Shown here: in pieces, positions 38,001 through 43,758 of the stretch
Numbering within the stretch: the first letter of the stretch is position 1
Layout: each line of letters begins with the position of its first letter
The notes under the pieces: generated by a model
Told to the model about the DNA's origin: nothing
The model's database searches: none
Seen by the model: the letters and a program-made list of their open reading frames with translations, nothing else
Made by a program: the position numbers and the translations under genes
Source: Durusdinium trenchii
Taxonomy: Eukaryota; Sar; Dinophyceae; Suessiales; Symbiodiniaceae
Length of the DNA stretch: 64,000 nt
Assembly (NCBI GenBank): GCA_963970005.1
Contig: CAXAMN010023662.1
Coordinates: 292,122 to 356,121 of the forward strand
Reading direction: 5' to 3'

Positions 38001-41000
38001 AAGCATCAAGATGGTGTCAGCCTTTGTCCAAATCCAGTCCTGTACTTTCTTGCCAAAGAAGGTGACATTGCCGAAGAGCAACTGCAAAACCTCTTGCGCC
38101 TTCTTGGGCTTCTTGGCCAAAGTCTCCGCAATCTCAATGGCCGTGTCAGGGACCAGTTCCGCCGGACTGGAGAGGACCAGCCAGACCTGAGAGATCTCCT
38201 TCATCTGTTGAGGCGAGATGAAGGAAATCGGAGTGGGGTAGGTTTCATCGTCCCCCAGCCAGTAGGCATTGTCTATGGCCAAGATGCTTTGGTAATGACC
38301 ATTCTCATGGCCTTCTCCCTGGTGCAAAACCATAGCCACGATCTGGTAGGAGGCATAGTGCACATTGATGCCATCCTCAGAGAAGGGGATGTTGAGTCTC
38401 GTGGGAATTTCAACTTCTCGATGATGCTTGGTCCATTGCCCATGATGGTGGGTGGACCGCTGCAGATTCAGGACCAGCCCCCCTGGGGACCCATACAGGT
38501 ACTGTCCATTGCCCTCATCTGCCCAGTGGTTGATGAGGTCGTCCAGGGTGGCAAAGGCCGGATCATCGGGGAAGAGTAGATTGAGCGGGAATTGTTCTCG
38601 TTCTTCGAGTTGTCCTCTGGTGCTCCGATGGAAGAATCTCCCTTCGAAGAAGGTGCTGCCCGCAAAGGACCATAAGGAATGCAGGAAATCTGCCGCATCA
38701 GCTTGATCATCCGCCTTGAAAGGAGCCCAGACTTGGTGCATGTCATGAAGGCCTTCAAGGAGTTGAGGCACGCTGTCAGACAAGTATTGCCGGACTGCTC
38801 GGTGTGTTCTGCCCCAAGCCAATGCTGCGTCTTCAGCAAAGCCTCCCGCCCAGCACCAGCATCTCCAGGGTGCATTGCCAAAGCACTTGTTCTTGGGATT
38901 GTGAAGAATGCTGGTGAGGCATTGGGAGATCACAAAAATGTTGGCCATCGAGTGTTCCACTTCTCCAGGTACCTGAAGGTGTTTGCGCACCAGGTTCTGC
39001 ATGCGTTTGAGGTCCATGAGCAGCTGCTGCCCATTGTGTAGGGTCTGATGATTGCTGTAGGCCTGACTCGAGGTGTTCAGGTCCTGCACGCACAAGTTGT
39101 AGAGAGTTTGTTGCTCAAAGGACATTTGATTGTCCTGTTCATCCACCGTATGCAGCATCCTGGTCAGGGCTCGGATGGCGGAGGTCCCGAAAGTAGCAGT
39201 CTCCTGACGGGGCTGCTCTGAGGTAGGTGAGCTCGGTGCCTCCGGATCCGCCTGACACGGTGCCGCCTTGGAAGTAGTCAAAATCGCCCCCCCCAGGATC
39301 TTGGGGCCGCCAGTGTGTCTCCGGCAGGGCCCATAGCCCGAAGGTGGAAAAGGGCGGCTCGTGCTTGAGCCTAATTGCAAAGGTGATTCAACATGAAGTG
39401 CAAAACCCCTGCACTCATGTGAAGGTGTCCCCTGTTCATGGACAAGGTGCCATGAATCAATCCCCAAAGTAGACTGTTCACAGGCTGAGACTGAGGATGG
39501 GCTGTTACCCACCCGACGTTTGGCTGCCCGGTGCTGTCTTGCGTCGTTTGGTCTCTTCCTCAGCATCAGCCTCGTTTGATGGCCTCTTCAACATGACATG
39601 AAGTTGGTCTTTTTGCTCCTGGGTGAGGTTGAGTCCAAGTGTGCTCAGAAAACCGGAAACTGCCTCAGGGACTGAGTCTTTCATCTCAGTGTCCAGAGGT
39701 TGCAGTGGTTGTTCCATCTGCATGGCGCTGACTTTGGTCATGTAGGCCGTGCTGATGGTGTTAAGGGAGCTCTGTTCAAGTTCAAGCTTAGTCTGTAGAG
39801 ATTTCATCTCATCAAGCAAGTCCTGGTAGTGCTTCTTGGTGCTGTCAATCTTCTGTTGCAGGATCTGCTTCCGATGCAAGATGTCCCTCAGAGTGGAGAC
39901 TTGCTGCTTGAGCTTCTGGGCCATCTCCTTTTCTGACTCTGGTTGTGGCTTGGTGATTCTCTCAACCAGTTCCTTCACAGGTGCCGGAAGGCTGGCCAAA
40001 TTCTCCTTGAGCACATCCGTGAGGTCAGGTTCAGTTGTTTTGGGCGTCGGATTGATGCCCAATTCGGTGAGCTTGGCCTTCATGGTTGGATCCATGGTGT
40101 CCCATGCTGGGGCTAAGATCTCCGCTGCATTCTTCTGGAGGCGTCCTGGCTTGGGTGGCCTAGCATGTGGAAGACCTGGAGGAGGGGTCAAAGATCTCGT
40201 TTGCCGAGTCTGCCATCGCCTCCCTGGCCGGTAGTTGGAGGTCTTGCCAGCCACTCCTTGAGTTGGTTGCTTCCAAGCAGCGCCACAATGCCGGCATGTA
40301 TATCCAGGTTGGATCCTGTCTTCCCAAATCCAGTTCCTGCAGGTGCCCGAGGTGCAGATCTGGTAAGTCCTCGAGGCCCAGTCCATGGGAGCTTCCGGAG
40401 GTAGAGTCAGAAGAAGGTGCCTCGCTCCTCGTCAAGGATGATGTGCTCGAAGACACGAAGTGCCAAGGCGAAAGGTGGCGTCCTGATCCTTGAACCGAGA
40501 AGGCTTGAGCCTAATATGAATATATATATATAATAATAATATATATATATTGATACAAACAGTTTCGCGGGTCGTGCTCAATGATCCATGAAATGAATTT
40601 TGCGGGCAATCTGTGTTTGGTGATTAAGCAAGACAGTTTAGTATACCCTTTCATGAGGAAAGATTGCAAGTCAATTATACAATAAGAAATAATAGAATCT
40701 AGTCTTTCTCAGAAGCAAAAAGGACTGCACGACATTTGACACATGTCTTTGGTGAAGCTCGCAAGCTAGTTGGGAAGACGACATGGGGAGACAGGTCGGG
40801 TTTTTGGAGATCAAGAAGCCTCCACTGCTTCTTTGTTTTTAGCCATATGTGTCGATTCTTGGCTTCTCCAGTTGTGCAGCTTCTCCGCTGTTTCGAGGTT
40901 TTTTCCCTTTGCTCTACTGCTTGTCTCCTGCTGTTTTGCCTTTCTTGCTTTGATGTATTTCATGTTTCCTTCTTACGCTTTTCTGCTTTGTTTATGTTGT

Positions 41001-42272
41001 GTATTTTAGATGTTGTGTCTGTGTGTTTCATTTTTAGACATGATGTTGCTTTTGTTCGTTTTTTCTTAGTTGCAGTTCTGCTCTATAAGGCAAGACGCAA
41101 GGAAGGCTGCAAGAAAGCGAGGAAACAAGCAAGACAGCAAGCCAGCAAGAAAAGAACATGGAGCAAAGAACAACGTTATGTTAAAATCCAAAACGCCCAG
41201 CACATGTTCAATCCAAGAGTGAGGCTAGTTGAGCTTGATACCTGCTTGTAGTTTGATATGCTGGAAAATGGAAGAGGGTGAAATAAGGGGTTTGCAAAAG
41301 TAGTGGCTGAAGCGAAAGAAGGGGATCCCTCAATCAACTTACCTACATATATATCTTCGCGTGGGAAGTTTGGGCAAACAGCCGCTGAATCAAGCAGGTG
41401 GAAGAACATTGTCAGGATTCGCCCAAAGTACGTTCTGATGTGTCATAATGTGTTCAACGTATCGGTTGTGTCAAGTTGTGTGCAACAACATTATCCGAAG
41501 GAGGGCTAGCAGTCTACCTCACTGAGTGTCGTGGGGGTTATCGTGCAGGTTTCGAGAGTTTTCAAATCCAAAAAGCACTTGATCCGAATACAGCAGCTTG
41601 AGGAATGTTCACAGTTGGGTTACAGATCCCCATGAGATACATTCGGGGCCCAAGACCCGCAACACAGTCACATGCTGGGCGATGCTTGGAGACATACCTT
41701 TGATAGGCTTTGATCGTAGGGACCGTATAGGGACTGTAGGGGCCGAGCTGACCCGCGAGTGTGCCACTAGGCGTCCTTGATGAAGCATCAGAGCCGCTTC
41801 CAGAAAATCATGGAGGCACGCGTCATGAATGTACGGGACCTTTGGCTAGAGACTAGAGATCCTAGGGCCATCTGGATGATCTGGCTGGTTGGATCTTGGA
41901 AGATTGGCTTCATTCGAGTCCCCAACCACTTGTTGTGAGTCAGCTGCCAAGGTTTCTGGTTGGGGAAATCAGAGGAACGAACAGTGACTGCAAAATGCAC
42001 ATGAATGAGGATGGGTAACAGTATAGCCGTAGTAGAATTTTCCAGCAACCTGCAACGAGTGGCACGGTGAGGTGGAGCTTCGCCGCCTTCAGCTGCAGCT
42101 CTCGGAGCTCCAGACCTCTCTGCACCGCGACGGCGGCTCGGTGCGCCCGCTGAGCTTCGAGGATGAGGATGCGGCGGTTTGGTCACCCTTACGGTGGACA
42201 GGCCGGGGCGGAAATCGGGCGATGGGTTGGGTTGGGTTGGGTTGGAGTAGCAAGGAGTTTGGATGGAATTAG
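19951..42272 (+). CDS. Voltage-gated cation channel gene, single domain with EF-hands (whole gene span)
   Basis: At least 18 short exons, all on the + strand and in family order, encode a charged N-terminus, voltage sensor (S1-S4), pore domain (partial S5, pore helix, S6), two EF-hands and a C-terminal coil. This is the architecture of the one-domain Nav/Cav-related channels common in dinoflagellates: a plasma-membrane channel probably carrying Ca2+ or Na+ and modulated by Ca2+. Phases agree across most junctions (e.g. S1-S2-S3-S4, S6 to post-S6, EF-hand 2 to coil). Missing or unresolved are the N-terminal half of S5, the selectivity-filter loop and the exact 5' edge of the S1 exon. A 6.9-kb antisense LINE fills most of the intron at 33480-41770. 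The stop is uncertain: read through, the last exon ends at TAG 42270-42272. A full protein could be made only if the missing exons exist, so a decayed locus is not excluded. Confidence 0.8.
20959..20973. repeat. (AC)n microsatellite
   Basis: A run of about seven ac units just upstream of channel exon 2. Confidence 0.85.
20989..21157 (+). CDS. Channel exon 2, charged N-terminal region
   Basis: Acceptor atcatcag. The first base completes the codon split by exon 1, and the frame then reads DHSDPLLNGSRPKSRRFRD and further Arg/Glu/Ala-rich sequence to donor gtttga. It is cytosolic, with no domain. Phase agreement with exon 1 is the main evidence. Confidence 0.55.
21863..21912 (+). CDS. Channel exon 3, Ala/Glu helix
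   Basis: After ccggacag it reads VTSAAEAAQAEADLTI in phase with exon 2. A donor gtggtt leaves two bases that combine with the first base of exon 4 into Ser. Confidence 0.45.
22138..22332 (+). CDS. Channel exon 4, basic pre-S1 linker
   Basis: After acttgcaag the frame reads RDNQCRRGASCRLRELRSRN, continues through DEAAKKVPQSPQTEDIQKF, and ends ...GATRRKR at donor gtagat. A strongly basic cytosolic segment before the first membrane helix. Confidence 0.55.
22985..23173 (+). CDS. Channel exon with S1
   Basis: Acceptor tctcatccag. It contains S1: LFESFFGVVVLTNAIFIGI, preceded by the conserved basic lead SKLVKHR and followed by DVDLS and an extracellular linker. Donor gtgagt at 23174. The last G is duplicated at the next exon start, so the exact junction is ambiguous, but both choices give the same product. 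The 5' phase does not fit exon 4, so a short exon or alternative acceptor was probably missed. Confidence 0.8.
24071..24126 (+). CDS. Channel exon with S2
   Basis: After tttataag it reads YIYAVLFTSELLLRLCAA, an S2 helix with the conserved acidic residue (SELLLR) and Arg of voltage-sensor domains. Phases fit both the S1 exon and the S3 exon. The 3' donor appears to be GC (gcgaaa). Confidence 0.8.
25118..25255 (+). CDS. Channel exon with S3
   Basis: Acceptor tatcaacag, donor gtcagc. It reads FDQVLVVLSSLWDVAVDI with the S3 signature (F/W)D..vV and the conserved Asp, followed by a Ser/Thr/Gly-rich S3-S4 loop. Phases match the S2 and S4 exons. Confidence 0.8.
25919..26089 (+). CDS. Channel exon with S4 voltage sensor
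   Basis: After actaccggcag. The core RIIRLTRLLRTVQFVR has Arg at nearly every third position, flanked by KSF and IFRFVIALR, the hallmark of an S4 voltage sensor. The 3' edge is uncertain (26089-26091): donors gttggt or ggtcgg both fit. GC content is high (about 60%). Confidence 0.85.
26464..26525 (+). CDS. Channel exon with S4-S5 linker
   Basis: After ggatcttag the frame reads TSILHTMKAL, matching the conserved S4-S5 linker (SI.HTLKSL) of this family. The exon may end at 26499 (donor gtgccc) or at 26525 (gtttgt). The following residues VPRAGTGSVE do not look like S5, which favours the shorter form. Confidence 0.65.
26526..28172. other. Channel intron region; N-terminal half of S5 not found
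   Basis: An exon for the first half of S5 should lie here. The best candidate is about 27590-27645 (frame reading TTFAVIWASLLRF), but its splice sites are weak. GC-rich DNA at 27230-27400 shows no channel motif. Confidence 0.3.
28173..28206 (+). CDS. Channel exon with end of S5
   Basis: After cccaacag it reads LRYVFAVLFTQ, matching the conserved end of S5 (YVFgilFTQ). A GC-type donor (gcattt) joins it in phase to the pore-helix exon, giving FTQVISDYF. Confidence 0.65.
28679..28764 (+). CDS. Channel exon with turret and pore helix
   Basis: After tttggccag it reads VISDYFENGGHMTGPE and then LDAAQRYFGSLTDA. The motif (R/D).YFGSL is the start of the P-helix in this channel family. The usual following lF.si.GG(V/I).W filter is absent from the adjacent sequence, which turns into EEERNDQRQ; a splice site near TDA probably precedes a filter exon I could not find. 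Confidence 0.65.
28780..30519. other. Channel intron region; selectivity-filter exon not found
   Basis: No GG(V/I)xW-type filter was recognised. A hydrophobic stretch at about 29160-29215 (FYLFVGICGILWIFQ) is open but unlike the family. At 29938-29986 the arms gaattccac-cgtacg and cgtacg-tggaattc form an inverted repeat with a loop of about 20 bases. Confidence 0.4.
30520..30584 (+). CDS. Channel exon with S6
   Basis: After agccctcag it reads CFLGYMSFTYFCVLNVVTAV, the S6 helix with the family motif F..f.vlNvvtgvF. The intron appears to start with GC (gcttcc) and end with ctgag; splicing yields TAVFCQS in phase. Confidence 0.85.
30973..31060 (+). CDS. Channel exon, post-S6 helix
   Basis: It completes VFCQSAIESAQNDQ, the conserved post-S6 segment, followed by ITMMQAMLMNKEQHLQ, the coil that leads into the EF-hands. 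The 3' junction lies in a short AG repeat (noncanonical or ambiguous donor). Confidence 0.8.
31711..31733. repeat. (GAGC)n microsatellite
   Basis: About five gagc units directly upstream of the EF-hand 1 exon. Confidence 0.9.
31762..31847 (+). CDS. Channel exon with EF-hand 1
   Basis: After gctgaaggaag it reads IQLLFEQLGSDDSEVITLK then IFEDHPERD. The position and the LF.elD.D.s..iT...fe pattern identify EF-hand 1, but the first loop ligand is Gly rather than Asp (LGSDDSEV), so Ca2+ binding may be weak. Donor near gtacgg; the phase to the next exon is unresolved. Confidence 0.7.
32289..32351 (+). CDS. Channel exon between EF-hands
   Basis: After cgtgtgccag, 21 codons in phase 0, including INSPEVRAYFEALGLDVWD. 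This is the conserved linker (.v.ayf.sLgLdvwDAW). The intron begins GA (gacgct), a noncanonical donor; splicing gives DVWDAWSFF with the next exon. Confidence 0.8.
32352..32733. other. GC-rich intron segment
   Basis: This intron is unusually GC-rich and stays open in two + frames for over 60 codons (32350-32530), without channel similarity. It might be a relic or alternative exon. Confidence 0.3.
32734..32790 (+). CDS. Channel exon with EF-hand 2
   Basis: After tgtcgtgag, 19 codons: AWSFFKLLDSDGGGSVDVE. A canonical EF-hand loop (D.D.G.G.V...E). Phase 0 on both sides. The next intron begins GA (gagcgg), again noncanonical. Confidence 0.85.
33405..33479 (+). CDS. Channel exon after EF-hand 2
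   Basis: After ggcttgaag, 25 codons: EFFMGCLRFRGSAKAMDVGK and VIQDQ. This is the highly conserved segment (EFv.GClrLRG.Akaid..k). The following intron (33480-41770, starting gacgcg) holds the LINE. Confidence 0.85.
33597..33608. repeat. LINE target-site duplication, left copy
   Basis: taatatgaatat, identical to 40512-40523. It abuts the T-tract that represents the poly(A) tail of the minus-strand element. Confidence 0.92.
33657..36245 (-). CDS. LINE ORF2, segment 3: reverse transcriptase core and C-terminus
   Basis: The frame resumes at a 1-base shift near 36245. RT motif A is ADLTCFYDTV, motif B GILQGCPQAP, motif C TWVDDVSYD (catalytic DD) and motif D LKINSDKTG. About 400 residues on, a CPLC...H....C zinc motif matches the zf-RVT module of LINEs. 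A region around GEATRLRALFYGLKHM resembles RNase H, but the full D-E-D-D set is not visible. The last 150 residues hold three CxxC knuckles (CTQC, CDRC, CNLC), perhaps nucleic-acid binding. Stop TGA at 33657-33659. Confidence 0.92.
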   Translation of the reverse strand, partial: ADLTCFYDTVQLDHLIEPAEELHYPPLHLKLALDLYTGPRLIQAEGIAGNPTYYEKGILQGCPQAPAIAKLVLFRPLRDLVQTHPAVQLQTWVDDVSYDIKGRDPDYVAREAILAFRTLKQRLEQAGLKINSDKTGFLTSSKEAAKALDINLQPGDPQHHNVLRDLGIDATNSKRRRVAQIKKRYLKGRGRAGIMMRLKLNPSIKYRLHRGAIHPVMTWGAQANGLAPQRRQQIRVMAARGLRLQRSGSVDVVFDMHPNKPDPGDSIILQHIHTVWKIFHAFDDSAQHLFWISWNSALDILLKAKYRWQVVTGPLQALQAYLLDYDFDISNGKLWKRTGYGGIPDCHLCLTDGWPEIHQKLQEEFRWQRLLRLTRHVGCHDLERPLDWTVSNTLQKISTERFNSALRAFHQGTFHGQSGKCPLCGVELTFIHLLWECTFWDGKVPALPDQWRERLQAGTEPELWNRGMTQSIFYIKDGGMACHLPPGHAVSLAVAPTCRDPRHKRFAFAICIHHIQTKERVGSLTGICPGEATRLRALFYGLKHMSLHLRDKAHVAVFSQAIWDAWNPWTAYAKFPDLTQGLEHEDFAQIRLLLFQTKEMHSSPNRLAFQQDTQAKATQAALLARPEETLDLQRHIDEDTRDILHVAARRIEFLLKDKAHFIHKREEIPDSQKIPLATQKKQLLEQFLSQPSALGHQWIAYRSGVQCTQCKQRFHSKSMVNEIKEGLAQACTHAVPGRTSKKTRFEVIHDLLDAQGVAVEGTHHLRLDKAYLRCDRCKGYVLARAGEEIFHRFLGEVCHHGPLEASKWFGHPTHEMLRTGNSLECNLCHLRTRIQGEEINLTQKLRSPCSRPRSIDIRTWLA
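36246..37457 (-). CDS. LINE ORF2, segment 2: linker and RT N-terminus
   Basis: Read in a frame different from segments 1 and 3. It holds the EN-RT connector and the first RT blocks: LPNKAAGPDGISYDFLR and the block RPIALISCLYRLW with the preceding IPK. It ends where one extra base (the GG at 36245-36246) shifts the frame just before RT motif A. Confidence 0.88.
37449..37463 (-). repeat. (CT)n run causing an ORF2 frameshift
   Basis: The + strand reads gagagagagagag. The endonuclease frame stops just beyond it, and the connector continues in another frame, so slippage of one dinucleotide explains the break. Confidence 0.7.
37458..39566 (-). CDS. LINE ORF2, segment 1: USP-like cysteine protease and AP endonuclease
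   Basis: About 700 residues from ATG 39564-39566, which overlaps the ORF1 end by about 60 bases. Residues 220-470 resemble a ubiquitin-specific protease (C19): Cys box NKCFGNAPWR (Cys228), the DDQADAADFLHSLW block (USP QQDA.EFL), a GGLVLNLQR strand, and the His box GHENGHYQSI with W436 and D439-440. All three catalytic positions are present. Residues 515-707 form an AP endonuclease: MLQETHL, VGGDWQTSPEE, SHLDFCLVS, and the final PH motif. The frame is lost in a (CT)n run at about 37449-37463. Substrate and purpose of the protease are unknown; it could remove ubiquitin from element proteins or host factors. Confidence 0.88.
39505..40386 (-). CDS. LINE ORF1 (Cys-rich motif and coiled-coil protein)
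   Basis: 293 residues. The N-terminus carries paired Cys motifs (CTSGTC then CRHC within 25 residues), a zinc-ribbon-like fold. The middle is Pro/Arg-rich. Residues about 150-225 form a long Lys/Glu/Gln/Leu coiled coil (e.g. KKHYQDLLDEMKSLQTKLE). A C-terminal basic end carries KRRKTA. It fills the place of the RNA-binding ORF1p/Gag-like protein of other LINEs. Start ATG at 40384-40386; the stop overlaps the beginning of ORF2. Confidence 0.8.
   Translation of the reverse strand: MDWASRTYQICTSGTCRNWIWEDRIQPGYTCRHCGAAWKQPTQGVAGKTSNYRPGRRWQTRQTRSLTPPPGLPHARPPKPGRLQKNAAEILAPAWDTMDPTMKAKLTELGINPTPKTTEPDLTDVLKENLASLPAPVKELVERITKPQPESEKEMAQKLKQQVSTLRDILHRKQILQQKIDSTKKHYQDLLDEMKSLQTKLELEQSSLNTISTAYMTKVSAMQMEQPLQPLDTEMKDSVPEAVSGFLSTLGLNLTQEQKDQLHVMLKRPSNEADAEEETKRRKTAPGSQTSGG
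40504..40511 (-). other. Spliced-leader relict at LINE 5' end
   Basis: On the minus strand the first eight bases after the target duplication read GGCTCAAG, identical to the 3' end of the dinoflagellate spliced leader. It implies the template was a trans-spliced mRNA, reverse transcribed to within 14 bases of its cap-proximal end. Confidence 0.7.
40512..40523. repeat. LINE target-site duplication, right copy
   Basis: taatatgaatat, identical to 33597-33608, followed by a TA-rich tract (40524-40555). Confidence 0.92.
40736..41251 (+). CDS. Open frame with hydrophobic stretches, doubtful
   Basis: 171 codons within the channel intron. Several Phe/Leu/Cys-rich stretches are followed by a Lys/Arg/Gln repeat (KARRKEGCKKARKQARQQAS). 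The composition follows T-rich then caag-rich DNA, so it may be only composition. No family recognised. Confidence 0.2.
   Translation: MTHVFGEARKLVGKTTWGDRSGFWRSRSLHCFFVFSHMCRFLASPVVQLLRCFEVFSLCSTACLLLFCLSCFDVFHVSFLRFSALFMLCILDVVSVCFIFRHDVAFVRFFLVAVLLYKARRKEGCKKARKQARQQASKKRTWSKEQRYVKIQNAQHMFNPRVRLVELDTCL
41771..41815 (+). CDS. Channel exon downstream of the LINE
   Basis: After gtgccactag, 15 codons: ASLMKHQSRFQKIME. It matches the conserved segment after IxDQ in this family (.w..k.Q.rFq..mE) and joins in phase 0 to the exon at 33405. It shows that the channel coding sequence resumes on the far side of the LINE. The next intron starts GC (gcacgc). Confidence 0.75.
42072..42272 (+). CDS. Channel C-terminal coiled-coil exon
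   Basis: After cacggtgag it reads VELRRLQLQLSELQTSL, then HRDGGSVRPLSFEDEDAA. Joining gives the continuous coil FQKIMEVELRRLQ. A donor (gtttgg at about 42180) may end it after EDEDAA; otherwise it reads on to TAG 42270-42272. Confidence 0.7.
   Translation: MELRRLQLQLSELQTSLHRDGGSVRPLSFEDEDAAVWSPLRWTGRGGNRAMGWVGLGWSSKEFGWN
42222..42246. repeat. (GGGTT)n microsatellite
   Basis: Four to five gggtt units in the 3' part of the last recognised channel exon. Confidence 0.85.
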
Positions 42273-42841
42273 GACCTGAGTCAACGAAACGACCTGTCTC
42301 CCTGTCGAAGCGATCCAATCTTTGAAGATGCCAAGATGCCTTTGTAAAGCGGCCGGTGTTTGGACTGTTTGAGAAGGGGTTCGGTGCATGGAGGGACTGT
42401 TCGGTGTGAGGTGGGATGGTTGGATTTAAATCCATTCTGAATAATATATTAATACATATCAATACAGTATATATATATATATGTAGACCAACAAGTCGCC
42501 CACAAGGAGCCAGACAATGGGTTGGAGGGGAACATGACCATGAACAGTCCATGGTACTCCATATGCAACTGCCCCCACAGTTGCAACAAGAATCACCAAG
42601 ATGTGCTGTTGTTTGCCAAGGAAACTTTCTTTCGGTGTTTCTTTGCAGGTTCCATTCCGGCAGCGCATACTTCACACCGGAACACCGGTGTGTTTCACAC
42701 CGCGCGAAACGATTCGCGCCAACCTGTCGGCGAACGAGACCTCCCAGTTGCAGGACACCGGACACCTTCGAAAAGACGTTGTTTTTGCTATCGCCGCTGT
42801 TAGCGACCCCAGAGGAAATCGCGATTTTTGGTGGGGTCGGG

Positions 42842-43098
42842 TTGGGGGGTGGGGCATATTAACGTTCGCTTGCACTTGCGTCACGAAGTTGATGCTTCGT
42901 GGTTGATGTGTGGTGGGGTGGGGTGGGGCATGTTAACGTTCGTTGCACTTGCGTCACGAAGTTGATGCTTCGTGGTTGATGTGGGTGGGGTGGGGTGGGG
43001 TGGGGTGGGGCATACTAACGTTCGCTTGGACTTGCGTCACGAAGTTGATGCTTCGTGGTTGATGTGGGGTGGGGTGGGGTGGGGTGGGGCATATTAAC
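42842..43098. repeat. Minisatellite, units of about 74-82 bp with internal (GGGGT)n
   Basis: Four copies of gcatattaacgttcgcttgc...cgtcacgaagttgatgcttcgtggttgatgtg start at 42854, 42928, 43010 and 43089 (last truncated). Spacing differs (74, 82, 79) because the ggggt run between units varies in length. Confidence 0.92.
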
Positions 43099-43118
43099 GT
43101 TCGCTTGCACTTGCTTGC

Positions 43119-43442
43119 GTGACGCAAAACGCGTCGACCAATATGTCCGCAGTTTTCAGTTTCGGTGGAGCAACAGAGAAAATTTGCTTGAGGCGTTGGC
43201 CCGAACGTGGCCGCAAGTGTAAAGAACATACACCTCCAAACGCGTATGCGCCAAAAAAGAGTGCACTTTCGGCTCTTCCCCATTCTAAATTCCACGTTAC
43301 AAGTGCCGTCCCTTCTAAAAGAAATGGGATGAAAGCACACATGATCCAACCTCTCCAGAATGAGCACTGTCCACTTCGGCGCTGTGCGAATCGCACAGGG
43401 TCACTATTAGCGGCGGTACCTTGTTTTTTTCAGAAGAGCTGA
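43119..43442 (+). CDS. Open frame next to minisatellite, doubtful
   Basis: 107 codons beginning directly after the last minisatellite unit (MTQNASTNMSAVFSFGGA...). No domain is recognised; it may be spurious. Confidence 0.2.
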   Translation: MTQNASTNMSAVFSFGGATEKICLRRWPERGRKCKEHTPPNAYAPKKSALSALPHSKFHVTSAVPSKRNGMKAHMIQPLQNEHCPLRRCANRTGSLLAAVPCFFQKS

Positions 43443-43758
43443 TCAGTCCAGAAGCTGTATTGGCTTCAGATTCTTCCAAGAACCATAACCACCAGGATGA
43501 TTCTAATCGATCTTGGGCACCGGAGGGGGTGGTTGATATCTCGGGAGCCCTCTCCAGCCCATTCCGGCAGGCAGTGAGTAGCAGCTGGGCTTAATCAGGC
43601 GTGACCCGCCGGGGATCCATCCTGAGAAAAGCGACATCAGGACCTAGCGACAGACTTGTCTGGTAGCACGGACTTGTCAGGTCAACTTGATGATCCCACA
43701 TGTAAATGTCGACCTAGGATGAATCAAAGGCCCCCCTTTGGAAGGTCAACAATTGAAG

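Larger units (their letters stand above)
33609..40511 (-). mobile_element. Full-length LINE retrotransposon carrying a USP-like domain
   Basis: A 6.9-kb element on the minus strand. At its 3' end an A-tract of about 11 bases (T's at 33609-33619) follows the ORF2 stop by about 38 bases. It is flanked by perfect 12-bp duplications (33597-33608 and 40512-40523), as expected from target-primed reverse transcription. Its 5' end begins with GGCTCAAG, the terminal bases of the dinoflagellate spliced leader. Order: short 5' leader, ORF1 (Cys motif and coiled coil), ORF2 (USP-like protease, AP endonuclease, reverse transcriptase, zinc motif, degenerate RNase H-like region, Cys-rich tail). Two frameshifts break ORF2, so this copy is probably immobile, but the intact ends and long frames suggest a fairly recent insertion. 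It lies antisense in an intron of the channel gene. Confidence 0.95.

Noticed and set aside
33609-40511. LTR retrotransposon or retrovirus-like element
   Set aside because: No long terminal repeats, integrase or aspartic protease; poly(A) tail, target duplication and AP endonuclease identify a LINE.
41788-42765. Minus-strand open frame of 325 codons
   Set aside because: It is the antisense of the channel C-terminal exon plus intron; its Pro/Arg/Gly-rich composition follows the GC-rich + strand exon, and no domain is seen.
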